Assembly (NCBI GenBank): GCA_000436035.1
Contig: FR893226.1
Coordinates: 1 to 12,924, forward strand
Direction of reading: 5' to 3'
Source of the DNA: Prevotella sp. CAG:732
Lineage (GTDB): Bacteria > Bacteroidota > Bacteroidia > Bacteroidales > Bacteroidaceae
DNA: 12,924 nt
This document shows positions 1-6,652 of this stretch, piece by piece. Below the pieces are notes generated by a model, which worked only from the letters and a program-made list of their open reading frames with translations, was not told where the DNA came from and searched no databases. The translations under genes and the position numbers were made by a program. Numbering within the stretch: position 1 is the first letter of the stretch; each line of letters starts with the position of its first letter.

Positions 1-1030
1 CATCGCTGAAGAGCAAGGCAGCAGGACCATCCCATGGCTCCATCAAGATAGAGTGATACTCATAGAATGCCTTCAAGTCCTCAGAGATAGGGTTCTTGTC
101 GTTGAAGCTCTCAGGCAACATCACTGCCATGGCATGAGGCAAAGACAAACCGCTCATCACGAAGAACTCGAACACGTTATCAAGGCTGGCAGAGTCGCTC
201 ATGTTAGGCTGAACGATCGGAGATATCTCTCGGATGTCGCCCAAAGCCTCGCTGCTCAACACACTCTCACGAGCCTTCATCCATCCACGATTACCACGGA
301 TGGTATTGATCTCACCATTGTGGCAGAGGAGACGGAAAGGCTGAGCCAAGCTCCATGTAGGGAAGGTGTTGGTAGAGAAGCGAGAGTGAACGAGTGCCAA
401 ACCGCTTGTGAAATAATTATTGGTCAAATCTGGATAGTATTGGCGCAACTGGAGGCTGCTCAACATACCCTTATAGACGATATTCGAATTGGACAACGAA
501 CAGATGTAGAAATCAGGATCGGTGACACGTTTCTCGATACGTTTGCGGATGAGATAGAGGGTGCGCTCGAAGACAGGCACCTTATCATCGGTTACACCCG
601 TGATGAAAACCTGTTTGATGGCAGGCTCATTACTAAGTGCAGCCTCACCGAGACAGTCAGGGTTGGTAGGCACATTGCGAAGGTGCATCAACTGGAGTCC
701 CTCACGTTCGATTTCCTCGATCATGATGGAGAGGATGTCCTGCTGTTTCTTCTCGTCCTTAGGCAAGAAGACAAGACCTGTACCATATTTGCCCTTCTCA
801 GGCACAGGGATACCCTGAAGAAGAATAAACTCATGTGGAATCTGGAGCATGATACCTGCGCCATCACCTGTCTTGTTGTCGGCACCCTCTGCACCACGGT
901 GGCGCATGTTCTCAAGTACCTTCAAGGCATTATCGACCAGCTCATGACTCTTGTTTCCGTGGATGTTAACCACCATACCTACGCCACACGCATCGTGCTC
1001 ATAGGCTGAACTGTACAATCCTTTTTCCAT
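1..1030 (-). CDS. gltB: Glutamate synthase large subunit, N-terminal part (cut by window edge)
   Basis: Encodes the first 343 residues of the large subunit of glutamate synthase, which transfers the amide nitrogen of glutamine to 2-oxoglutarate to give two glutamates in the cytoplasm. The visible part is the class II glutamine amidotransferase domain. The start is MEKGLYSSAYEHDACGVG; Cys15 is the expected N-terminal nucleophile after removal of a 14-residue propeptide, as in GltB proteins. Further family landmarks are RHRGAEGADNKTGDGAG at about 43-59, HSRFSTNTFPTWSLAQPF at about 215-232, HNGEINTIRGNRGWMKARE at about 237-255 and SDSASLDN at about 278-285. The family is normally about 1500 residues, so the FMN/Fe-S synthase part lies beyond base 1. 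The gene begins 31 bp after asnB with no promoter visible between them, so co-transcription with asnB is inferred. No strong Shine-Dalgarno is seen before the ATG. Identification is secure; whether the full gene is intact cannot be seen. Confidence 0.95.
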   Translation of the reverse strand, partial: MEKGLYSSAYEHDACGVGMVVNIHGNKSHELVDNALKVLENMRHRGAEGADNKTGDGAGIMLQIPHEFILLQGIPVPEKGKYGTGLVFLPKDEKKQQDILSIMIEEIEREGLQLMHLRNVPTNPDCLGEAALSNEPAIKQVFITGVTDDKVPVFERTLYLIRKRIEKRVTDPDFYICSLSNSNIVYKGMLSSLQLRQYYPDLTNNYFTSGLALVHSRFSTNTFPTWSLAQPFRLLCHNGEINTIRGNRGWMKARESVLSSEALGDIREISPIVQPNMSDSASLDNVFEFFVMSGLSLPHAMAVMLPESFNDKNPISEDLKAFYEYHSILMEPWDGPAALLFSD

Positions 1031-1061
1031 TTCTTGTTCGTTTTATCGGTTATTTATTTTC

Positions 1062-2849
1062 TTACTTATACGCCTGCTCGTGAACTCCTGCCACGGCACG
1101 ACCGCTTGGGTCGTTCTGGTTCTTGAAGGAGGCATCCCAAGCTAGGGCCTCGGCAGTGCTGCATGCCACACTTGGTACGGATGGCACACTGCGAGCGGCA
1201 CTGTCGCTAGGGAAATGCTCAGCGAAGATAGAGCGATAATAATACTCCTCCTTGTTCTGTGGAGGATTGATAGGGAATCGCTCGGCCGCATGAGCCATCT
1301 GTTCATCGCTGACAGCGGATGCCGTGATTTGCTTCAGGGTGTCAATCCAAGAATAGCCTACGCCATCGGAGAATTGCTCCTTCTGTCGCCATGCCACTTC
1401 CTCTGGCAATAAGTCGGCGAATGCCTCACGTACCACTTTCTTCTCGATGGTCTTGTCTGGACACATCTTCAAGACAGGGTTCATACCCATCGCCACATCC
1501 AAGAACTCCTTGTCGAGGAATGGCACTCTGCCCTCGATGCCCCAAGCCGCAAGACTCTTGTTGGCACGCAAGCAGTCGTACATATAGAGTTTGCCGAGTT
1601 TTCTGACCGTTTCCTCATGGAAAGCCTTGGCATCCGGAGCCTTGTGGAAGTAGAGATAACCACCAAACACCTCGTCGGCACCCTCACCGGAGAGAACCAT
1701 CTTGATACCCATGCTTCGGATAACACGTGCCAAGAGATACATTGGGGTAGATGCACGGACGGTGGTTACATCATAAGTCTCGATGAAGTAGATGACATCA
1801 CGGATGGCATCCAAACCTTCCTGAATAGTATAGTTGATTTCGTGATGCACAGTACCGATGTGCTCTGCCACCAAGCGAGCCTTTGCCAAGTCGGGTGCTC
1901 CCTTCAAGCCCACCGCAAAGGAGTGAAGACGTGGCCAGTAAGCCTTGGTCTCACCACCATTCTCCACACGGGTGGTAGAATATTTCTCGGCAATGGCAGA
2001 GATGACGGAAGAGTCGAGACCACCGCTGAGGAGCACGCCGTATGGCACATCGCTCATCAACTGGCGCTTCACAGATGCTTCGAGAGCATCATGTATCTCA
2101 GCTACGGCAGCCTTCTCCTGTGGCTCAGCCTCAGCGAGTTGCTGGGCAGCCTTCTGGTTGTCATCTATCTGGTATTTCTTCTGCATGGTAGCATACTCGA
2201 ACCAATCGCGAGTATAATAACGCTTCATGCCAGGAGTCTTGCTATAGTAGTAATGACCAGGGAGGAATGGCTCATAGTGGTCGCACTGACCTTCGAGCGC
2301 TTTCAACTCAGAGGCAACCATCACCTTTCCATCCTTGTCATAACCGATGTAGAGAGGAATGACGCCGATAGGGTCACGGGCGATCAAGAACTCATCTCGC
2401 TCGACATCGTAAAGAGCGAAGGCAAAGATACCATTCAACTGCTCCAACATCTGGCAGATGCGAGAATGTACGGCATCTTCTCCTTGATATATTAAGGTGG
2501 CGAAATCGGTATCGGCACGCATCTCACGATAGAGCGAGAGGATGACCTCACAGTCGGAACCGGTCTGAAACTGGTAAGTATCGGCGAAGCGAGCACGGAT
2601 ATTCTGGTGATTATAGATCTCACCGTTTACGGCAAGCACCTGTTTCTTGTCGGGTGCGAACAGAGGTTGGCGACCACTCTCTGGGTCAACGATGCTCAGA
2701 CGCTCGTGTGCGAGGATGGCAGAACCTCCACAATAGATTCCGCTCCAGTCTGGTCCGCGGTGGCGGATCTTCTGACTCATACGTAGCGCTTGCTGTCGCA
2801 ATTCAGGAGTTTGTTCCTGAATATTGAAGATAGATACGATTCCACACAT
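1062..2849 (-). CDS. asnB: Asparagine synthase B, glutamine-hydrolysing
   Basis: Makes asparagine from aspartate, ATP and glutamine in the cytoplasm. The 595-residue protein starts MCGIVSIF, with Cys2 the glutaminase nucleophile once Met is removed. The class II amidotransferase domain (about 2-215) shows RHRGPDWSG (30-37), AVNGEIYNH (73-81) and TGSDCEVI (96-103). The synthetase domain (about 255-545) shows the ATP-pyrophosphatase loop SGGLDSS (275-281), SGEGADEVFGGY (387-398) and RVPFLDKEFLD (441-451). The C-terminal end, with PSVACSTAEA and DPSGRAVAGVH, resembles the E. coli AsnB tail as I recall it. The protein is about 40 residues longer than E. coli AsnB (about 554); the surplus falls at about 112-132 and in an Ala/Gln/Glu-rich inter-domain linker at about 226-256. 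A good Shine-Dalgarno-like AAAGGA lies 9 nt before the ATG, which supports this start. It is the first gene of a probable asnB-gltB operon. Confidence 0.96.
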   Translation of the reverse strand: MCGIVSIFNIQEQTPELRQQALRMSQKIRHRGPDWSGIYCGGSAILAHERLSIVDPESGRQPLFAPDKKQVLAVNGEIYNHQNIRARFADTYQFQTGSDCEVILSLYREMRADTDFATLIYQGEDAVHSRICQMLEQLNGIFAFALYDVERDEFLIARDPIGVIPLYIGYDKDGKVMVASELKALEGQCDHYEPFLPGHYYYSKTPGMKRYYTRDWFEYATMQKKYQIDDNQKAAQQLAEAEPQEKAAVAEIHDALEASVKRQLMSDVPYGVLLSGGLDSSVISAIAEKYSTTRVENGGETKAYWPRLHSFAVGLKGAPDLAKARLVAEHIGTVHHEINYTIQEGLDAIRDVIYFIETYDVTTVRASTPMYLLARVIRSMGIKMVLSGEGADEVFGGYLYFHKAPDAKAFHEETVRKLGKLYMYDCLRANKSLAAWGIEGRVPFLDKEFLDVAMGMNPVLKMCPDKTIEKKVVREAFADLLPEEVAWRQKEQFSDGVGYSWIDTLKQITASAVSDEQMAHAAERFPINPPQNKEEYYYRSIFAEHFPSDSAARSVPSVPSVACSTAEALAWDASFKNQNDPSGRAVAGVHEQAYK

Positions 2850-2904
2850 AATATCTTTTCCTTTCTTTTACGGTTATTTCTAACAAATTGTTATGTTTTG
2901 CGTG

Positions 2905-2936
2905 CAAAATTACTACTTTTTGTCAGAATAAAGAAA
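2905..2936 (-). promoter_or_regulatory. Probable asnB promoter (Bacteroidota type)
   Basis: On the minus strand TTTC (2933-2936) is followed after exactly 20 nt by TAATTTTG (2905-2912), matching the Bacteroidota -33/-7 pattern TTTG...TAnnTTTG with one mismatch in the -33 box. Transcription would start near 2898, leaving a leader of about 50 nt that contains the AAAGGA ribosome-binding site. An 8-mer of this type occurs by chance several times in a window this size; spacing and position make this one credible. Confidence 0.6.
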
Positions 2937-3100
2937 GAAAGAAGAACATTTTGTTTTATTATAGCGGCATTACTTACAGTTTAACACCATACAACACTCC
3001 ATGGCTTACAATATGTCATATTATCGCACAATATAGGTTACACTTTGTAAGTTTGAGCGAAAAATATGATGCTACATCTTAGGAACGATATGTTACTACA

Positions 3101-3128
3101 CCTTATTATATATACCTTATATATATAT
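3101..3128. repeat. TA-rich 14-bp imperfect tandem duplication
   Basis: Two adjacent 14-bp units, CCTTATTATATATA and CCTTATATATATAT, lie about 25 bp past the stop codon of the HAD phosphatase gene. The repeat is simple TA-rich sequence and could arise by slippage. No function is evident. Confidence 0.5.
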
Positions 3129-3150
3129 TGGAATCAAATATATAGAATGG

Positions 3151-3945
3151 TCAAATCACACCGAAATGTTCCAAGGCATTCTTGACGCCATCCTCATCCA
3201 CCGACGAAGTGACATAATCGGCTATCGCCTTCACATTGTCGCCTGCATTGCCCATGGCAACACCGATTCCAGCTTCCTTGATGATGGAGAGGTCATTGCC
3301 GCCATCCCCAAAAGCCATCGTCTCACCTATCTCCAAGCCAAGATACTCAGCCATGGTGTGAAGTCCCTTGCCCTTATCGGCATCGCCAGCCGTAATATCG
3401 GTGAAAGCAGGATGCCATCTTCCCGAAGTACATTTATCGAGCGTAGGCATCAGCGCAGCCTCTTGCGCCTCGCTACAGAAAGGAGTGAGCTGCAAGACAT
3501 CCTCACCCGCCAAGTCTTCGAGACGGACCTTGAAGTCAAGAGCATCCACACCCAAGCCTTCGACGAAGATTTTCTCCACGATAGGGGTAAGATTGTGAAT
3601 GGCAAGATGCTTCTCACCCACCACAATGACAGGATAGCCATCCCTATCGGATGCTGCCACCACCTTATTCACATCCGCACGAGAAATCGGACGTTGGCAA
3701 ACCGTATGGTCACCCACGAAACAGCGAGCGCCATTGGTCGTGATATAGCCATCTATGAGATGCTCTATCTGACCGAGATTGGTGATAATCATCTTAGGGC
3801 GGCCTGTGGATATATATACCTTCACTCCATTTTTCTTAGCTCTTTCGAGGGCATCAACCGTGCTCTGTGGAATGCGATGAGTCTGAAAACTGACAAGTGT
3901 GCCATCTATATCGAAAAACAAAGCTTTGATTGTTGGATTGCTCAT
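3151..3945 (-). CDS. Cof-type HAD-IIB family phosphatase
   Basis: A 264-residue cytoplasmic haloacid-dehalogenase hydrolase, of the Cof/YbiV/YidA class that dephosphorylates sugar phosphates and other small phosphoesters; the actual substrate cannot be read from sequence. All four HAD motifs are present. Motif I is FDIDGTLV, with Asp12 as nucleophile and Asp14 as acid/base. Motif II is STGRP (46-50). Motif III is Lys191 in GDADKGKGL. Motif IV is GDGGNDLS (213-220). The region between motifs II and III (about 80-185) is the right size for the C2B cap. The length is typical of the family and there is no signal peptide. The gene is monocistronic as far as can be seen: it has its own promoter, is divergent from the FimB-like gene, and is separated from asnB by 301 bp. 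Confidence in the family is high, in a specific function low. Confidence 0.93.
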   Translation of the reverse strand: MSNPTIKALFFDIDGTLVSFQTHRIPQSTVDALERAKKNGVKVYISTGRPKMIITNLGQIEHLIDGYITTNGARCFVGDHTVCQRPISRADVNKVVAASDRDGYPVIVVGEKHLAIHNLTPIVEKIFVEGLGVDALDFKVRLEDLAGEDVLQLTPFCSEAQEAALMPTLDKCTSGRWHPAFTDITAGDADKGKGLHTMAEYLGLEIGETMAFGDGGNDLSIIKEAGIGVAMGNAGDNVKAIADYVTSSVDEDGVKNALEHFGVI

Positions 3946-3977
3946 AATTCTACCTATTTTTTATCGTTTTATGTGTG

Positions 3978-4009
3978 CAAAATTACAAGAAAATTGGCAA
4001 ATGGGCAAA
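3978..4009 (-). promoter_or_regulatory. Promoter of the HAD phosphatase gene
   Basis: On the minus strand TTTG (4006-4009) is followed after 20 nt by TAATTTTG (3978-3985), an exact match to the Bacteroidota -33/-7 consensus. Transcription should start near 3971, giving a leader of about 25 nt. The -33 box lies only 16 bp from the -33 box of the divergent promoter on the other strand, so the two promoters may interfere or share a regulator. Confidence 0.75.
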
Positions 4010-4025
4010 ATTCCGCCTCGATTTC

Positions 4026-4056
4026 TTGGAGTTATCACAATAAAATCATACCTTTG
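4026..4056 (+). promoter_or_regulatory. Promoter of the FimB/Mfa2-like lipoprotein gene
   Basis: TTG (4026-4028) is followed after 20 nt by TACCTTTG (4049-4056), matching the Bacteroidota consensus apart from the first base of the -33 box (CTTG instead of TTTG). The leader to the ATG at 4126 would be about 62 nt. A second -7-like box, TATCTTTG (4081-4088), lies downstream and may be an additional start site. Confidence 0.65.
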
Positions 4057-4092
4057 CAACAGATAAGCGATATTCAGCTATATCTTTGCAAC
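4048..4092 (+). repeat. Direct repeat of a promoter -7 element
   Basis: ATACCTTTGCAAC (4048-4060) recurs as ATATCTTTGCAAC (4080-4092), with 12 of 13 bases identical and an offset of 32 bp, about three helical turns. Both copies contain a perfect TAnnTTTG -7 box. The upstream copy has a well-spaced -33 element. The downstream copy has only the upstream TTTG at a 24-nt spacing. The repeat may represent tandem promoters or a duplicated regulator site. Confidence 0.6.
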
Positions 4093-4125
4093 TTGAATAT
4101 TACAAACAATAATAAATATACAGAT

Positions 4126-4968
4126 ATGAAAACGATCAAATTCTATGCGATGCTTGCCATCTGCTTGATGGCTTGTTCATGCGAAAAGTTTGCTGCCGAA
4201 CAGACAAGCAACAGTCAGGAATCGAAAGACAAGAACGTCACCCTTAGCCTCACCCAAAGCAATGAGGTCAAGGAAGTTTGCAAGAAAGTTTCTTTCGCCA
4301 TCTTCAAGGTTGACGAGAAACTGGGAGTTATCAACCAAAACTTCGACGACAAGGATTTCGGCACCATTCACCTCAGTCTCTCTCCAGGCATTTACCGCTT
4401 GGTTGCCATCGGGCATAATGGCACGGGCAACTGCACCATCAGCGCACCTGAGAAAATCACATTTCCTAGCAACAAACTCACCGACACTTTCTCTTATTAC
4501 GGCACCACGGAAGTCGTGGAAGGTGAAAACACATCCGAAAGCCTCACCCTCAAGAGAGCCGTGGCGATGCTCCGACTGGCCATCAAAGACGACATCCCCT
4601 CCTCAGCCAAGCGCATCAAGTTCTACTATACGGGAGGCAGTAGCACACTGGATGCCACCAGCGGATATGGTTGCGTAAACAGCAAGCAAACCGAAACCCT
4701 CGACCTAGATCCCCAGCAGAAGGTATATGAGGTATATACTTTTCCACACGAGGACGGCAAGAAACTCACGGTTAACATCAGCGTACTCAATGACGAGGGC
4801 ATCACCATCGCCTCAGCCACGCTCAACGACGTGGAAATCACCAAGAACTATATCACAACCTATAGCGGAAAGCTCTTCGGCAACATTTCGGAAGGTGGTT
4901 CGGGAAGCATCGATATCGACTTCGAGTTTGACGCAGAATGGGCAGGAGAATATAACTATGAGTTCTAG
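4126..4968 (+). CDS. FimB/Mfa2-family fimbrial-type lipoprotein (putative)
   Basis: A 280-residue exported protein. Residues 1-19 form a lipoprotein-type signal: a charged start (MKTIK), a hydrophobic core, then LMAC17 and CSC19; Cys17 is the more likely lipidated residue, though both are possible. The mature part resembles the FimB/Mfa2 (DUF1812) group, whose best-known members in Porphyromonas anchor and cap fimbriae at the outer membrane. Resemblance rests on the strand-rich layout VSFAIFKVDEKLG (about 55-67), LSPGIYRLVAIGHNG (about 88-102), LTLKRAVAMLRLAIKD (about 143-158) and KRIKFYYTGGSSTLD (about 165-179), plus a conserved-looking SGKLFGNI near the end. No FimA/Mfa1-like major subunit is adjacent. 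The ATG at 4126 is chosen because it begins the signal peptide and follows the promoter; the frame stays open far upstream but there overlaps the HAD gene antisense. Lipoprotein status is fairly sure, family assignment moderate. Confidence 0.65.
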   Translation: MKTIKFYAMLAICLMACSCEKFAAEQTSNSQESKDKNVTLSLTQSNEVKEVCKKVSFAIFKVDEKLGVINQNFDDKDFGTIHLSLSPGIYRLVAIGHNGTGNCTISAPEKITFPSNKLTDTFSYYGTTEVVEGENTSESLTLKRAVAMLRLAIKDDIPSSAKRIKFYYTGGSSTLDATSGYGCVNSKQTETLDLDPQQKVYEVYTFPHEDGKKLTVNISVLNDEGITIASATLNDVEITKNYITTYSGKLFGNISEGGSGSIDIDFEFDAEWAGEYNYEF

Positions 4969-5034
4969 AATGTTCTATTTTTCCACAAATACACACATTT
5001 TTCAATTATTAAAGAATTGATAAGACACAAAGAC

Positions 5035-5065
5035 TTTGGTTTTTAAGAAATTATCCATAATTTTG
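5035..5065 (+). promoter_or_regulatory. Promoter of the export operon
   Basis: TTTG (5035-5038) is followed after 19 nt by TAATTTTG (5058-5065), an exact match to the Bacteroidota -33/-7 consensus. The start site would be near 5072, leaving a leader of about 29 nt before the ATG at 5101. There is no obvious Shine-Dalgarno, and no clear operator palindrome lies around the promoter. Confidence 0.75.
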
Positions 5066-5100
5066 CACAAAAATATAAAGTATCATTAAGTTTTTGTGTA

Positions 5101-6606
5101 ATGAAAAAGATTGTAACTATTTGCTTGTTGTTGGGCGCATTGCTCCCTGCTGGGGCTCAAAGAGTATTGAGCCTCGACAGTTGCAGGGCAATGGCATTGC
5201 GCAACAACAAGCAAATCAACGTTTCCAAGTTCAAGAAGGACGTGGCATACAACCTGAGGAAATCGGCACGAACCAAGTATCTGCCCAAGGTGGATGCCAT
5301 GGGAGGATACGAGTGGTTCAGCCGTGAGATATCCCTTCTTAACAATAATCAAAAGAGTACTTTCAGTAATGTGGGCACCCATATCGGCTCCAACCTTTCG
5401 GGTGGTCTCAACAACCTGATGGGCGAACTGGTGAGCAATGGACTCATCACGCCTGAAGCAGCCCAACAGATTGGGCAGTCGCTCGGCAGCAAATTGCCTG
5501 CCTTGCAGGAGAAAGCCAATGCACTCGGTCAGAGTGTCGTCGATGCCTTCCGCACAGATACCCGTAATATCTGGGCTGGAAGCGTCATGCTCCGTCAACC
5601 TATCTATATGGGTGGCGCCATCATCGCCGCCAACAAGATAGCCGACATCGGTGAGCAGATGGCTGCCAACGACCTGAACATGCAGACACAGAGCACCCTC
5701 TACAGCATCGACCGTGCCTACTGGATGGTGGTATCTCTTCGCCAGAAGCAGAAACTCGCCAACAGCTATCGCGACCTAGTACAGAAGCTCAACGAGGATG
5801 TTCACAAGATGATCAAGCAAGGCGTTGCCACCAAGGCAGATGGCTTGAAAGTGGATGTCAAGGTGAACGAGGCTGATATGCAAATCATGCAGGTGGAAGA
5901 TGGATTGACCTTGTCGAAGATGTTGCTCTGCCAACTCTGTGGCATTCCGATGGACCAAGACATCCAACTCGCTGACGAGAACAAGGAATCGCTAGGTATG
6001 ACGGGACAATTCGTGGATGCCAGCGTACAGCAACAAGCTGCTGCCGACTCTGCCAAGAGCACTCGCCCAGAGCTGAAGATGCTCCAAAACACCGTGGAGC
6101 TGACCCAGCAGAGCGTGAAACTCGTACGTGCAGCCAACTTGCCTCACGTAGCTTTGACGGGAGGTTACACCATCTCCAACCCAAATGTCTTCAATGGATT
6201 TCAAAAGAGATTCACGGGTGTATGGAATGTTGGAGTCTTGGTACAAGTACCTGTATGGAACTGGTTTGATGGCGCTTACAAGGTGCGTGCCGCAAAGGCT
6301 GCCGCCAACATCGCCCAGATGAACCTCGATGACACGCAAGAGAAGATTCACTTGCAAATCACACAGAGCCAATTCAAGGTGAAAGAAGCTGAGCGCAAGC
6401 TCAACATGGCGATGAAGAACATCAAGAGTGCCGAGGAAAACTTGCGCTGCGCCAACCTAGGATTCAAAGAGGGCGTGATGGAAATCACCGATGTGATGGC
6501 TGCACAGACTGCTTGGCAACAGGCTCAGAGTCAGAAGATTGACGCCGAGATTGACGTCAAGTTGACCCAGGTAGGATTGAACAAGGCATTGGGTATTCTG
6601 CAATAA
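5101..6606 (+). CDS. TolC-family outer-membrane efflux channel
   Basis: The 501-residue outer-membrane duct of a tripartite exporter. A Sec signal peptide covers residues 1-19, with likely cleavage at AGA|Q. The mature protein has the twofold OEP repeat: LSLDSCRAMALRNN (about 23-36) and PKVDAMGGYEW (62-72) open the first helix and strand, and LRQPIYMGG (164-172) is the usual second-strand motif. A long alpha-helical stretch with TLYSIDRAYWMVV follows (199-211). The second repeat runs from about 322, with RAANLPHVALTGGY (343-356), VPVWNWFDG (383-391) and a C-terminal helix of EGVMEITDVMAAQ type (457-469). About 70 Gly/Leu/Gln-rich residues between the first two strands (about 80-155) imply a long first surface loop. 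It is the first gene of the operon, 46 bp before the adaptor gene. The substrate cannot be deduced. Confidence 0.93.
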   Translation: MKKIVTICLLLGALLPAGAQRVLSLDSCRAMALRNNKQINVSKFKKDVAYNLRKSARTKYLPKVDAMGGYEWFSREISLLNNNQKSTFSNVGTHIGSNLSGGLNNLMGELVSNGLITPEAAQQIGQSLGSKLPALQEKANALGQSVVDAFRTDTRNIWAGSVMLRQPIYMGGAIIAANKIADIGEQMAANDLNMQTQSTLYSIDRAYWMVVSLRQKQKLANSYRDLVQKLNEDVHKMIKQGVATKADGLKVDVKVNEADMQIMQVEDGLTLSKMLLCQLCGIPMDQDIQLADENKESLGMTGQFVDASVQQQAAADSAKSTRPELKMLQNTVELTQQSVKLVRAANLPHVALTGGYTISNPNVFNGFQKRFTGVWNVGVLVQVPVWNWFDGAYKVRAAKAAANIAQMNLDDTQEKIHLQITQSQFKVKEAERKLNMAMKNIKSAEENLRCANLGFKEGVMEITDVMAAQTAWQQAQSQKIDAEIDVKLTQVGLNKALGILQ

Positions 6607-6652
6607 GCTCATTATTCATTATAAATTATACATTATCAATTAAATTACGATT

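Larger units (their letters stand above)
2850..3150. other. 301-bp AT-rich intergenic region between the HAD gene and asnB
   Basis: No credible gene is seen on either strand. The part nearest asnB holds its promoter and leader. The middle contains a short palindrome, AATATG-T-CATATT (3010-3022), and TTACA-CTT-TGTAA (3038-3050), either of which could be a protein-binding site or chance in AT-rich DNA. The far end carries a TA-rich tandem repeat. No GC-rich terminator hairpin is visible after the HAD stop codon, so read-through from the HAD gene into asnB cannot be excluded. Confidence 0.7.

Noticed and set aside
53..1009. Long + strand open frame of 318 codons
   Set aside because: It is the antisense shadow of gltB, whose translation shows continuous family motifs; the + strand product resembles nothing and has no promoter or ribosome-binding site.
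1617..2495. Long + strand open frame of 292 codons opposite asnB
   Set aside because: It is an antisense shadow of a highly conserved asnB coding sequence, with no supporting signals.
3010..3022. Palindrome AATATG-T-CATATT upstream of asnB
   Set aside because: The arms are short and wholly AT-rich apart from one pair, and it lies about 100 bp upstream of the asnB promoter; chance occurrence is likely. Noted in the intergenic entry only.
3048..3055. TAAGTTTG -7-like box on the + strand, and TATATTTG on the - strand at 3135-3142
   Set aside because: Neither has a -33 element at 19-21 nt or a sensible downstream gene; such 8-mers are expected by chance several times in this window.
3166..4125. 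A + strand open frame that would extend the lipoprotein gene upstream to 3166 (600 residues in total)
   Set aside because: The upstream part is antisense to a fully recognisable HAD phosphatase gene. The signal peptide and promoter place the true start at 4126.
5000..5022. Possible terminator after the lipoprotein gene, TCAATT...AATTGA
   Set aside because: It is a 6-bp AT-rich stem with no GC core and no following T tract, too weak to call.
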